DNA of 64,000 bases from Neobacillus endophyticus (lineage in GTDB: Bacteria > Bacillota > Bacilli > Bacillales > Cytobacillaceae): contig NZ_JABRWH010000001.1 in assembly GCF_013248975.1 (NCBI RefSeq), positions 1,598,501 to 1,662,500 on the forward strand, in the 5' to 3' direction. The position numbers and the translations under genes were made by a program. Under the pieces are notes generated by a model. That model was given only the letters and a program-made list of their open reading frames with translations, did no database searches and had not been told where the DNA came from. Positions 1 through 7,634 of the stretch are shown piece after piece (position 1 is the first letter of the stretch; every line of letters starts with the position of its first letter).

Positions 1-87
1 ACTTTTTTCTACAAGGCAACCGTGAGAATGAGTTGCAGGATGTAGCTTCACAATTCTGCCTGTATCATTTAAAAAAATAGTTTTCAC
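1..87 (-). CDS. partial small phage-type protein (N-terminus only)
   Basis: The first 29 codons of a gene running off the left edge are visible. A GTG start at 87-85 is preceded by an AAAGGAG ribosome site 9 bases away, and the reading frame is open to the window edge. The N-terminus begins VKTIFLNDTGRIVKLHP, followed by a His/Cys-containing stretch. I have an impression of short phage or prophage proteins with this kind of start, but I cannot name a family. It is the last visible gene of the minus-strand group that begins with the RAMP-like gene at 1186, and the pentamer repeat block lies between. Confidence 0.5.
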   Translation of the reverse strand, partial: MKTIFLNDTGRIVKLHPATHSHGCLVEKS

Positions 88-149
88 CTAATCTAACTCC
101 TTTCAAAAAATATTTAAAGCTTATCTAAAACACCCTTTTCTATTTCATG

Positions 150-230
150 ACCTTACCGAACCTAACTCGACCTAACCGAACCGTAGCACACCCCACCACG
201 ACCATAACGGACCTAACCGTAATGTACCAA
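150..230 (-). repeat. pentanucleotide-periodic repeat block (NNGGT)n
   Basis: Sixteen consecutive 5-bp units are readable on the plus strand as ACCNN, with one extra base at position 200. Twelve of the 16 units carry ACC exactly; the others are ACT, AGC, AAC and AAT. On the minus strand, the sense strand of the neighbouring genes, this reads NNGGT. Further units in the same style (TAGGC, TTAGC, CTAGT, CTGGT, CAGGT) reach up to the stop of the HNH gene. The period is not a multiple of three and the block has stops, so it is not coding. Its function is unknown. Confidence 0.8.
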
Positions 231-249
231 TTTCTCTTCAGTGGCCAAG

Positions 250-285
250 CAGGTACATACCTGACCAGACTAGGCTAAGCCTAGT
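250..285 (-). terminator. two small hairpins after the HNH gene
   Basis: CAGGTA-CA-TACCTG (250-263) and ACTAGGCT-A-AGCCTAGT (269-285) are two perfect inverted repeats just beyond the HNH stop codon. No clear T-tract follows, so they could be weak terminators, RNA processing or stability structures, or part of the pentamer repeat system, whose units overlap them. Confidence 0.4.
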
Positions 286-291
286 TTCGAA

Positions 292-594
292 TTATAACTC
301 TTGATCATCCCATGTTAAATCTCTCCAGTTTGGAGGGATAATTCCCTTTTCTATTGCTTTCGATGTTAGCCCTCTATGTAAATAACAGGCTCTTAGTGCA
401 TGACAACGAAAACAGAGAGTTCTCAATCCAGAAATTTTATTATTACCGTAAATTCCAGCCTGTTTATGATCGATGTGACATTCATTAAGTGAAATCTCTT
501 TATTACATCTTACACATCTCCTATTATCTCTCTCCCAGACAATAGGGCGTATGTTTTTAAACCATACCTCTCTAGGTAAACGACTTTTAGGCAT
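292..594 (-). CDS. small HNH endonuclease
   Basis: This is a 100-residue HNH-family nuclease. It shows a CVRC zinc knuckle near residue 28, the CHIDHKQAG histidine core near residues 39-47, and an N..L.TLCFRCH motif at about 53-67 that completes the beta-beta-alpha metal fold. HNH proteins of this size are common in phages and mobile elements, where they nick or cut DNA in packaging, homing or restriction. Its ATG overlaps the stop of the upstream RAMP-like gene by 8 bases, so the two are translationally coupled. The substrate cannot be read from sequence. Confidence 0.8.
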   Translation of the reverse strand: MPKSRLPREVWFKNIRPIVWERDNRRCVRCNKEISLNECHIDHKQAGIYGNNKISGLRTLCFRCHALRACYLHRGLTSKAIEKGIIPPNWRDLTWDDQEL

Positions 595-1186
595 TTTGTT
601 GTCCCCTGTCTATAGTTACTACAAAAGAATCTACCTTAAATCGTCCAAAACCATTTGATCGATTATCCCCAATTCCAACGAAACGTCCTGCTTCATGACA
701 AACACTTAGCATAAGTTCTTTATTAATCAAGGAACCTTCCCATAGGATAGAAAATGAAGTTTTCCATCCTATGGATGTGGCTAATCTATAGCGAATATTT
801 CTTGCAGAGGTCTTGACCATTTTTACACTTCGGATATCTATATAAATCTCTTGAGATGGATCCGTGGTAATTTTATTTGAATCCAAAACACTTCGATTTT
901 CAAAGATAAGTTTATCTGTAGTAGTCTCAAGAGTGGCTGCAAGTTGACTTTGTAAACCTTTTTTTACAAATTTAGCTGCATTAATTAAGCATCGATGTAT
1001 ATAACTTCCATCCACATATAGAAGACCCTCGTCTGTAGTCTTGTAGGTTTGTCGCCACTCTTCGGGGTTATTACCTGCAACCCCACTTTTCTCCTTTCTT
1101 TCAATTGGGATGCATTCAGGAGAAAAACAATTAAACAGTATAGGCCTCGTTCCAATAATCTCCACGTCTGCTTTATAAATTGCCAA
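587..1186 (-). CDS. RAMP-like (Cas7/Cas5-type fold) protein of unknown function
   Basis: This is a 199-residue protein starting at TTG behind AAGGAG. The strongest signal is the C-terminal glycine-rich segment GIGDNRSNGFGRF (about residues 170-182), which resembles the G-rich loop of RAMP/Cas7-like RNA-binding proteins. The start, ADVEIIGTRPILFN, looks like a first ferredoxin-type strand, and a helical YIHRCLINAAKFVKK segment follows. I recall solo proteins of this sort in prophages and archaeal elements, unlinked to cas1/cas2 or a CRISPR array; none is seen here. It heads a minus-strand operon with the HNH gene. The fold assignment is inference from the loop, and no function is established. 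Confidence 0.55.
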   Translation of the reverse strand: MAIYKADVEIIGTRPILFNCFSPECIPIERKEKSGVAGNNPEEWRQTYKTTDEGLLYVDGSYIHRCLINAAKFVKKGLQSQLAATLETTTDKLIFENRSVLDSNKITTDPSQEIYIDIRSVKMVKTSARNIRYRLATSIGWKTSFSILWEGSLINKELMLSVCHEAGRFVGIGDNRSNGFGRFKVDSFVVTIDRGQQNA

Positions 1187-1207
1187 GAATAATCACTCCT
1201 TAAATAA

Positions 1208-1255
1208 TTGATAATATCAATATTATATCCACTGTTTTATTGTTTATAACAATAA
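1208..1255. promoter_or_regulatory. divergent control region with two palindromic operators
   Basis: Between the RAMP-like gene and the divergent XRE regulator lie TTGATA-A-TATCAA (1208-1220) and TTATTGTT-TAT-AACAATAA (1237-1255). Both are perfect inverted repeats of the size bound by HTH dimers. The position suggests that the XRE protein represses both directions, as in phage lysogeny switches. This is inference from layout. Confidence 0.55.
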
Positions 1256-1328
1256 ATGGAAGTTTTTATTGCTTTTCAATCTAAATAAAAGTTAGGTTAA
1301 AAGTATACTTTGGTAATAGGTGATGTAA

Positions 1329-1643
1329 ATGGATTGGAAATTGAAGGAAGTCGGAATGAGAATTAAACAGTTAAGGAAAGAATTTAATAAAACTGCAAAT
1401 GAGATTGTTGAGGCTATTCATATTTCCCAGCCATATTATTCACAAATTGAGAATGGCCACGTTCCAGTTTCGATTGAAAACTTAATAAAAATTTGTGATT
1501 TTTACGGAATTACTCTTTCTGAATTTTTTGATGATAATTTTGATGAAGATTTAAAGAAATTACTAAGTACTGCTAAGAAATTAAATAAAGAACAACTTGA
1601 AGCATTACAGAAGTTTTTAGATACATTTTGCAAAAACGGTTAG
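1329..1643 (+). CDS. XRE-family HTH transcriptional regulator
   Basis: This 104-residue DNA-binding protein has a Cro/CI-type helix-turn-helix at about residues 10-66. It includes the recognition stretch ISQPYYSQIENGHVPVS and the closing LIKICDFYGITLSEFF typical of this family. A short charged helical tail (EDLKKLLSTAKKLNKEQLEAL) probably serves in dimer formation. It reads away from the RAMP-like/HNH operon, with palindromic operators in the shared intergenic region, which is the usual layout of an autoregulating repressor of a phage or mobile-element module. A hairpin terminator lies at 1797-1829. Confidence 0.9.
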   Translation: MDWKLKEVGMRIKQLRKEFNKTANEIVEAIHISQPYYSQIENGHVPVSIENLIKICDFYGITLSEFFDDNFDEDLKKLLSTAKKLNKEQLEALQKFLDTFCKNG

Positions 1644-2370
1644 TAACTCAATTATTAAAGTTAATTTAAAATTGATTCCACTGTTTAGTTAGCAAATTTA
1701 GATCAATTCTAATACTTAGCAGTAAGTTAATTTGAGAATTCTATTTTTCATGAAGAATGTACTTATAAGTAGCCTTAGTAATAGTGATTTATTAAAAAAT
1801 GCTCAGTGTCTTTTGCACTGAGCATTTCCCTATTTAAATTCTTTATTAAAATATATTAATTTACAGACACCTTTTATTTCTTTTGCTGCCCCATTTTCGT
1901 TTAAAATTTCAGTTAGCTTTAGACAGTTTTTTATCTTCAACTTAATTTATGTTCCAATAATGGTCTAAATAAGTTCCGAATTAAAATTATTATTGGAACA
2001 TACATAATATGAGCAGAAACCTGTAAATTAAAAAGTGATTACAGCCGATAAAATGTACCACCTTTGCCATGTGTGTCACCAGCAGTTGCCATGAAATGTA
2101 CCGCTTGCTGCCAAAGCATTTACCAAAAGGGAAAATTCAATGATTTTGAAATATAAAAAAGCCTAATACCCTCATTTTTTTATCGAGGAATTAGGCTTAT
2201 AATCTTCCATAAACGTGCCCGATTGCTGAAGATCAATAACCAAATCTAATTCAAATGAATCTCGGTTTAATTACAGTTTATCAACATCTTATAAATCCGT
2301 TGAATAATAAAACGCTTTTCCCCGTTGGGAAAATAAAACAACTAACTTAAAAATTACAGTGAAATCAAAA
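1644..2370. other. gene-free stretch with hairpins and possible IS remnants
   Basis: No supported gene is present. Besides the terminator at 1797, a hairpin (AAGCCTAAT with ATTAGGCTT) lies at 2159-2199. A direct repeat AAATGTACC occurs at 2051 and 2094, inside a GC-richer patch that recalls the multiple-repeat ends of IS21-family elements. The small TTTTCCC/GGGAAAA hairpin near 2319-2336 may end the lipoprotein transcript. The IS reading is weak. Confidence 0.35.
1797..1829 (+). terminator. intrinsic-type hairpin downstream of the XRE gene
   Basis: ATGCTCAGTG pairs with CACTGAGCAT across a 7-base loop, with A-rich sequence before and T-rich sequence after it. It could work in both directions and lies 155 bp after the regulator stop. 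Confidence 0.6.
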
Positions 2371-2919
2371 TCATTTTATTGACTCAATTGTAGTAAATAT
2401 TCGAGAGTACACATCCTTAATGTTACTTTCATTTATCTTATCGTTATATAGTCCATAACCCCAGCATTGATATTTTCCTTCACCCGATTGGAAATATCCT
2501 GTAGCATAAGTTTGGTCTTTCATATCTGGTACATCCTTATAGGATAATTGTTCATTAACAAATGGAATATATGATTTTGTAGACCCAATATAGAAAAAAG
2601 GAATACCAGAATTTTTGTAAACTTTAGCATATATACTATTAGAAGCTTGGGATAAATGTTCCTTCATGATAAAAACGGCATCATATTCTGATGAAAGGTT
2701 TTTATCTCCTGCTAATTTAGTAAAATCAATATTTTCGAATTTTACATTATTTTCTCTTACACTTGGTGAATCACCAATAACACCAATCACTAAATTTTTA
2801 CCACTATAAAGCGGCGTGTTAACGGTTTCATTACTAATAGATTTATCTAGTGCCTTATTTTGTATGCCACATCCTGCTAGAATAATTAGAAGGATAAACA
2901 TCAATGTAAATTTCTTCAA
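2371..2919 (-). CDS. predicted lipoprotein, function unknown
   Basis: This 182-residue exported protein has a basic start (MKK), a hydrophobic core and the lipobox LAGC at residues 14-17. It should therefore be cut before Cys17 and anchored by lipid on the outer face of the membrane. The mature part contains a strand-rich segment LVIGVIGDSP followed later by YDAVFIMKEH and IPFFYIGS, which could be a small Rossmann-like domain. I do not recognise a family. It stands alone, with no partner gene nearby and decayed mobile DNA on both sides, and may be cargo of the integrated island. Confidence 0.75.
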   Translation of the reverse strand: MKKFTLMFILLIILAGCGIQNKALDKSISNETVNTPLYSGKNLVIGVIGDSPSVRENNVKFENIDFTKLAGDKNLSSEYDAVFIMKEHLSQASNSIYAKVYKNSGIPFFYIGSTKSYIPFVNEQLSYKDVPDMKDQTYATGYFQSGEGKYQCWGYGLYNDKINESNIKDVYSRIFTTIESIK

Positions 2920-4074
2920 TATGCCCTCCTATAATAAAACAAAATGGAAAATATTTATAATCTTAGTTTAACATAAATTTTTGTTTGAGAACAAACAAAA
3001 TCCAATTTATTTACTTACTGTTGTAATTTTCAACCTTTCATTTGATCAATTAAAGAAAGGAAAATGGATTGATAAAACAGTCAAGAATGTTGAAGATGAT
3101 CCTTGCCTTTACCTTATTGGAAATAAGATCTTTTAAGAACATTTATTCACAATTCCCCCCTAGTTTCTTATTAAAGAATAAAAAAATAAATCAAAAATTA
3201 GATGAATTTAATAAGGAACCTCACGGATTATTGTAACCGCTCGATTAATACTGAACAGTTTTTGCTCGATAAAATTGAACACATTTTTCCAGTAGAGACG
3301 TGCACTTTATTTGGAGAGGCGGGCATGATAGCCTGCTTTGGCTGAGCCAGATTTCTTGATACATCTGGCTTCATGGCTCATAATCTTGCCCGCAGAGGCT
3401 CCAAGTAAAGTGACAAATTTCCTGCACTAACTTCCAGTAAAGTGTTCACTACTAATTAGCAAAAAGTGTTCAATTTGGCCAAGCGCTTACAATTATCTAA
3501 ATCTATGAAAGTTATCGCATTATTTATGTTCATTTTGGTATAAAAATTGTGATACCCCCATCAACTCAAAAAAAAACAGAGCGAATTCTTATGCGAATAA
3601 CTCTGCTATTTAAGCTACTTTTATATGTGGTTTTATACCTGCGGGTACTCCAAAAGAGAACAGCTTAATAAAAAGGAAATGATCTCCCATATAAATTCCC
3701 TTCATAAAGAAGTCCCCAAATAAACATTAACGGCTCATTGTCCATTTCTGATTAACTGGGTGTTTCCTTTGTTTTTATATTTTTTTGTTTTTGCATGATG
3801 TATGTCTATAATAAACAGCAAACTTTTCTCCTAGGAACATCCAATATCTTTTTTTACAACTTGAGTGTCTAATATTAGATACCATTAATAGTAACCACTT
3901 AAACCCCTTATGTACCAATGCTTTAAACAGCTAAAAGTTGTATTGAAGGATATATTAATATTACGGCCTCCAATATTTGTAACTATTAACCGTTACCATA
4001 TTAGTAACAAACAAGAGTTACAAATTCAAACAAATAAGCTCAAAAAAATTTCATCAGGAAATCTAAGCATTTAC
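2920..4074. other. decayed mobile DNA with no intact gene
   Basis: The stretch holds a 51-codon open frame (2981-3136, plus strand, possible TTG start) ending DDPCLYLIGNKIF that looks like a gene tail but matches nothing I know. It also holds the palindromic element at 3251-3480 and a hairpin near 3577-3605 followed on the minus strand by a long T-run. Otherwise it is AT-rich sequence without signals. Confidence 0.4.
3251..3480. mobile_element. MITE-like palindromic element
   Basis: This is an approximately 230-bp inverted repeat. The outer arms, about 43 bp, each hold two tandem GAACA(C/G)-type subrepeats followed by TTTTGCT or TTTCCAG/TTTACTGG. The inner arms pair CACTTTATTTGGAG (3303) with CTCCAAGTAAAGTG (3399), then GGCGGGCA with TGCCCGC, then GAGCCAGAT with ATCTGGCT. 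It has no ORF. Multiple terminal subrepeats recall IS21-family ends, so a non-autonomous derivative of such an IS is the best guess. Confidence 0.6.
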
Positions 4075-4692
4075 ATTGATTCCTTCATATTCCTTAAATA
4101 TTTTGTTGAGCTTTTCTTTTTTTACTGAAGTATTTCAGCAAACTGTACTCCTGTAATCATTTTAACTTTCCATTCCAGATTATACTTTTTCCAGTTTTTG
4201 ATCTTTTTGAAGTGTTTGTAATTATAATTGTGGTCTGCCTAAATGTTTTCCCGTTGCCTTTGCTTCCGCTATTCCTTACTTTTGCCGTTGCAGTATCATC
4301 TTTCGTTCCTACTCCACTACGTATGCAAGTAACGAAAGGAATGGATTTTTCATCAACGGTCCAATATCCTCCATTGACTTGAATTTACGGTTATCAAATA
4401 AAGATTGATTTTCTCATTTGACTAAATCAGTACTTATTTCTCGTGTTATATGCTTCCATTCTTTTATAATTTCATCATAAATTCCGGCCTAAACGGTCTA
4501 ATGCATCTAAATAAACTAAATCACCTTCACGGATAACACTTTTCATAGCTTTATATTTTGTCTGTCAAAGTCTTCCCCCCTCTGCTTATCAACAAAAATA
4601 AAACGGTCTTCAATTCCTAACTCTTTCATTTTAGTTAATTGACTATCAATATTTTGATCTTGAGTAGATACGCGAATACGAGATATTTCCAT
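4075..4692 (-). pseudogene. decayed serine resolvase (Gram-positive plasmid/transposon type)
   Basis: Read on the minus strand from ATG 4692, the frames give MEISRIRVSTQDQNIDSQL (catalytic-region RVST motif). After frameshifts come VIREGDLVYLDALDRLGR, then YDEIIKEWKHITREI, LFDNRKFKSM, then GIAEAKATGKHLGRPQL, and finally an HTH-like KMITGVQFAEIL tail. That is the whole resolvase in order: catalytic domain, E-helix and HTH. Several frameshifts and in-frame stops separate the pieces, so no product is expected. An intact protein of this family is about 200 residues. It marks an old plasmid or transposon insertion. Confidence 0.8.
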
Positions 4693-5355
4693 TTTTAATC
4701 ATTTCCCTTTATTGGATTCCTTTGTTATTTAAATTATAATCTAATGGTTTGAAAAGGAAGACGAACATTTATAAACGTCTGTATATTATTATTCCTACCT
4801 ATACAAACGGGAAAATAGGGTTAGTTTGTAACGTTGTAAAGGTATACCTTTACAAACTATTAAAATTAATTTTAATTTATTTCAAAGTAGAGTTAAAATA
4901 AAAAAATATAACTGCTATTATGTGAATATAAACATTCATTTTTTTCTTTTTAATGAGCATAGTTCCATAAGGCTCTATGTGGTGATTATCAATAAACAAT
5001 GACATCTTTCGGATGCAAATAAACAAATAAATGTTGTAACGGTATGTATTAAAAAATTCAAGTCCATGGACTAGAGAGAGTAAAACACATGAATTATGTG
5101 TAAACAATCCTCCTCTGGAACATGGGCTTTTTTATATAGATTAATAAATCAAGATAGAAGGAACGAAAGGTTAATTTTTCTGCGGTAACTTTGAGTTGAT
5201 CAGTAGCAGACGGAATGTAGGCAACCGAATAAGTAAGAGCCAATCGCCAATGAGAATGGCGGTTAAAAAATGTATTCTCAAATTAAAATTAAACCTCCTA
5301 TGAATTGTTCATGCTCAATGGAAGACAGAGCCGAACGACTGCAACCAAGGAAGAT
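4693..5355. other. gene-poor stretch upstream of the decayed resolvase
   Basis: No supported gene. It holds the palindrome at 4834-4855 with an adjoining AT-only palindrome near 4859-4876, and a short AATCGCC/GGCGGTT hairpin near 5239-5265. An attachment site for the neighbouring tyrosine recombinase could lie here, but I see no repeat pair that proves it. Confidence 0.35.
4834..4855. promoter_or_regulatory. 22-bp perfect palindrome, possible res/operator site
   Basis: The half-site TTGTAAAGGTA is mirrored exactly at positions 4834-4855. It lies about 140 bp upstream of the decayed resolvase start, where res sites and resolvase operators are usually placed. It could be a crossover or binding site left from the original transposon. 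Confidence 0.45.
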
Positions 5356-5502
5356 ATGGTCAGTATAAACGAGTTTATTTGCTCAATGAGTAGAGGTTCA
5401 ATTACTCGCCTCTTAAAACAAAGAGTGGACTTCAGAATTGAAGGTTTAATATGTAATGTCACACCTTATGAGTATGGGGAGTATTATGCCCTTTTACTAT
5501 GA
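5356..5502 (+). CDS. possible 48-residue protein ahead of the tyrosine recombinase
   Basis: An ATG at 5356 follows AAGGAAG closely and opens a frame to 5502; an in-frame TTG at 5305 would give a longer form. The product (MVSINEFICSM... ending in EYGEYYALLL) has an amphipathic middle, ITRLLKQRVDFRIEGL, but no domain that I recognise. It ends 15 bases before the recombinase ATG, so the two could be co-transcribed. Small genes next to integrases are sometimes excision factors, but nothing here shows that. Confidence 0.35.
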   Translation: MVSINEFICSMSRGSITRLLKQRVDFRIEGLICNVTPYEYGEYYALLL

Positions 5503-5517
5503 TTGGAGTATGGAAAA

Positions 5518-6540
5518 ATGGCTAGTATTGTTTATCAGGTAGCACAAGCTTTAACGGAAATTAATTTTATTGGTCAATCGAAAAAAGACGCACGAAAAAA
5601 TAAAAATGCTGGAATCCATTCGATTAAACAAATCAAAGAAACCTTATCAGCAGCACAAAACTTTGGTAAATGGGTTCGGGATCATTTTGGAGTGTTAAGT
5701 ATCTATGAATTAAAAGAAGAACACTACACTGCATATATGGAACATTTAAAGGAACTTGGGCGTTCAATCGGACATCAGCAAAATGTTGAAACTGCTTTAG
5801 GGCATTTACAAAAAGCTATGAATATCCGTAGTAAAAGATTAGGATATGAGGCAGCAATGTTTGTTCCAGACAAGCGAATTACAAACTGGAGAGAATTGAA
5901 AAAAGCAGAAGATAGAAGCTACTCACAACAAGAGTTTGAATCATTGCTACCTTTTTTATCTGCTAATGTTCGGGATGCTGTTTTACTAGAGCGATTTATA
6001 GGTTTGAGGGTTAGAGAAGCTTGTTATGTATTAGTACATCACTTTAAACTACAACCAGACGGAACTTATAAACTCAAAATTTCTAGCGAAGAAGCAGGGG
6101 GAATTACTAAAGGTGGGAGATATAGGATAACACCAGTTCCAACGCACTTCACATATGAAATAAAACGATTATTAAAGGAGAAATCACCTAATGATCGTAT
6201 GATCCCTATTGAACCTTCAACGGTGCGTAAGGGTGTGAATAGGGCTTGTAAAAGAGCAGGAATTGAACAGGAAGGCCGAGGAACACATGGATTCAGGCAT
6301 TTATATTGTCGAGACCGCTTATCCGAGTTATTGGTAGCCGAACATATAGAGATTGAAGGGAAAATGATGCTAGAACGCATTATGTCGAATCGGGATGTAG
6401 GAAGGAAAGCCGACTACGGTATTTTAACAGATCATGATAAAGAGATTTACAGAAAACTAAAGTCAATTATCGATACGATTCATGAAGAAATCGGTCATGG
6501 GGAAGATCGTTGGGATTTAGCAGAACGTTATTTAAGATAA
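5518..6540 (+). CDS. tyrosine recombinase / integrase
   Basis: This is a 340-residue site-specific recombinase of the phage-integrase superfamily. An N-terminal SAM-like core-binding domain covers about residues 1-130. The catalytic domain shows the first arginine in GLRVREA, the box-II motif GTHGFRHLYCRDR (HxxR), and the nucleophile in KADYGIL. I prefer ATG 5518, which has GGAG nine bases upstream, over the in-frame TTG at 5503. It is followed after 22 bp by a coiled-coil protein. It could move a plasmid-like or genomic-island element within this accessory stretch. The late tyrosine context is slightly unusual, but all key residues are present. Confidence 0.88.
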   Translation: MASIVYQVAQALTEINFIGQSKKDARKNKNAGIHSIKQIKETLSAAQNFGKWVRDHFGVLSIYELKEEHYTAYMEHLKELGRSIGHQQNVETALGHLQKAMNIRSKRLGYEAAMFVPDKRITNWRELKKAEDRSYSQQEFESLLPFLSANVRDAVLLERFIGLRVREACYVLVHHFKLQPDGTYKLKISSEEAGGITKGGRYRITPVPTHFTYEIKRLLKEKSPNDRMIPIEPSTVRKGVNRACKRAGIEQEGRGTHGFRHLYCRDRLSELLVAEHIEIEGKMMLERIMSNRDVGRKADYGILTDHDKEIYRKLKSIIDTIHEEIGHGEDRWDLAERYLR

Positions 6541-6562
6541 TCAATGAAATGGAGAGTTAAGA

Positions 6563-6913
6563 ATGGAAAAAGACCAACTAGAAAAGGAAAATATCCAATT
6601 AAAGAATCACATTCGCAATTTACAAGAAGCTATTGGCAGATGGAAACGAATGGCTCAGGATAAAGCACCACGACATGAATACTTGAGGGAACGACATGAT
6701 CACGATTTTCATTTTATAGATGTGATTGTTTCAGATATACCGGAAGATACACCGCTTCATGAAGCACAAAAGCATATGTTAGAAACCATAATACCTAAAT
6801 ATCATCCTTACATTTATCACGCTTGTTACCGCTCTAAAAAATATGGTTGGGTTTGCACACTATCTAAATACGATGACGAAGTAGATATGACTTATCTTCC
6901 TCCGGTTACCTAA
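6563..6913 (+). CDS. unknown coiled-coil protein downstream of the integrase
   Basis: This 116-residue protein has a charged N-terminal coiled coil (about residues 1-30, EKDQLEKENIQLKNHI...). A His-rich patch, RERHDHDFHFIDVIVSD, and a compact C-terminal half with HACYRSKKYGWVCTLSKYDDEV follow. I recognise no family. Its start lies 22 bp after the integrase stop, with a GGAGAG ribosome site, so it is very likely co-expressed with the integrase. A role in recombination or element maintenance is only a guess from position. Confidence 0.6.
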   Translation: MEKDQLEKENIQLKNHIRNLQEAIGRWKRMAQDKAPRHEYLRERHDHDFHFIDVIVSDIPEDTPLHEAQKHMLETIIPKYHPYIYHACYRSKKYGWVCTLSKYDDEVDMTYLPPVT

Positions 6914-7448
6914 TAGCTCTTACAAACGCTAATTAAAATTATCAAACGTGGTAAGCCTCTATTGCACTTTCCACTCATCAATGGAACTAATAGGAATAGT
7001 ATTTACGTTAATAAAAACTCTATTGCATAAAGAGTTCTGAACAAGATAAAAAATGTCGAAAAATATTACTAATGATTTTCTAAAGCAATTTATAAAAAAC
7101 GTCAATAGTGCTGGAACACCACTGACACTAACACAATGAAATGCCGTCAAGGTAATAGACTCAGGTACTACACGAAAATAGACCTCCCCTAGTTGATGTT
7201 AGGATCAACGGGTGATCAATTTTTTTGTCCTTTCAAAGATTTTCAAAGTCAAGCGGAATTATTCAGGTTGTTTATTTATACCTTCTAAAGTAATCAAATA
7301 GGGTGTTTCAAGAATATCTCATCGTTGAGCTATATTCTTAAAACACCTCCAGATTTTTTTATTGTTTTTCCTTGGGTAACCTAATAAAAAGTATCACCCA
7401 TCTAAAAAAACGAACTGTAACGATCCTCTTATTAGACATTTTTATATT
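6914..7448. other. gene-free stretch with a strong hairpin and a coding remnant
   Basis: An open frame of 28 codons at 7053-7139 (plus strand, MSKNITNDFLKQFIKN...) ends in a stop and reads like a protein tail, but it is too short to name. The hairpin at 7302-7347 is the only strong signal. Confidence 0.35.
7302..7347 (+). terminator. 15-bp stem hairpin, possible terminator
   Basis: GGTGTTT-C-AAGAATAT pairs with ATATTCTT-A-AAACACC across a 14-base loop, with one mismatch. A T-rich run begins about seven bases later. It could end the integrase transcript or be a transposon-like inverted repeat. Confidence 0.45.
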
Positions 7449-7634
7449 TCATTCTTCTGCGTCCCAAGGTAAACCTCTATATTCTGCCTTCCTCTTGTAT
7501 ACTATTGTTCCTACTTTTTCCTCTCCATTTATAGGTGCTATAGCCTTTATACCCACAATAGGTTCACCAATTTTGAACAATTGCTCAGGAGGCAATTTTC
7601 TTTTAAATACACTAGTTTGAATTATTCTGCACAA
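7449..7634 (-). CDS. small hypothetical protein
   Basis: This 61-codon gene starts at TTG 7634 with a good GGAGG ribosome site eight bases upstream on the minus strand. The product (residues KRKLPPEQLFKIGEPIVG, then GEEKVGTIVYKRK) has a strand-rich pattern compatible with a small beta-barrel domain, and no membrane or signal segment. I do not recognise a family. The ribosome site and protein-like composition argue that it is real, while the isolated position in decayed DNA argues for caution. Confidence 0.45.
   Translation of the reverse strand: MCRIIQTSVFKRKLPPEQLFKIGEPIVGIKAIAPINGEEKVGTIVYKRKAEYRGLPWDAEE

Noticed and set aside
587..1186. A CRISPR-Cas locus suggested by the RAMP-like gene
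   Set aside because: No repeat-spacer array and no cas1, cas2, cas3, cas6 or cas10 gene is present. The 5-bp-periodic block is not a CRISPR array.
2041..2060. GTACCAC at 2054 as a left attachment site matching the rlmH end
   Set aside because: Only 7 bases match, which is expected about twice by chance in 17 kb on both strands.
3541..3560. ATTGTGATAC as a left attachment site
   Set aside because: Nine bases with one mismatch and no extended identity; it cannot be separated from chance.
3910..4128. 72-codon plus-strand open frame
   Set aside because: Its end lies antisense to the tail of the decayed resolvase, and it has no ribosome site or family resemblance.
4877..5107. 76-codon minus-strand open frame with hydrophobic, Lys-rich composition
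   Set aside because: AT-rich chance frame. Although AGGAGGA precedes it, the composition is not protein-like and nothing nearby supports it.
7372..7620. 82-codon plus-strand frame
   Set aside because: Antisense to the better-supported small gene at 7449-7634, which has a proper GGAGG site.
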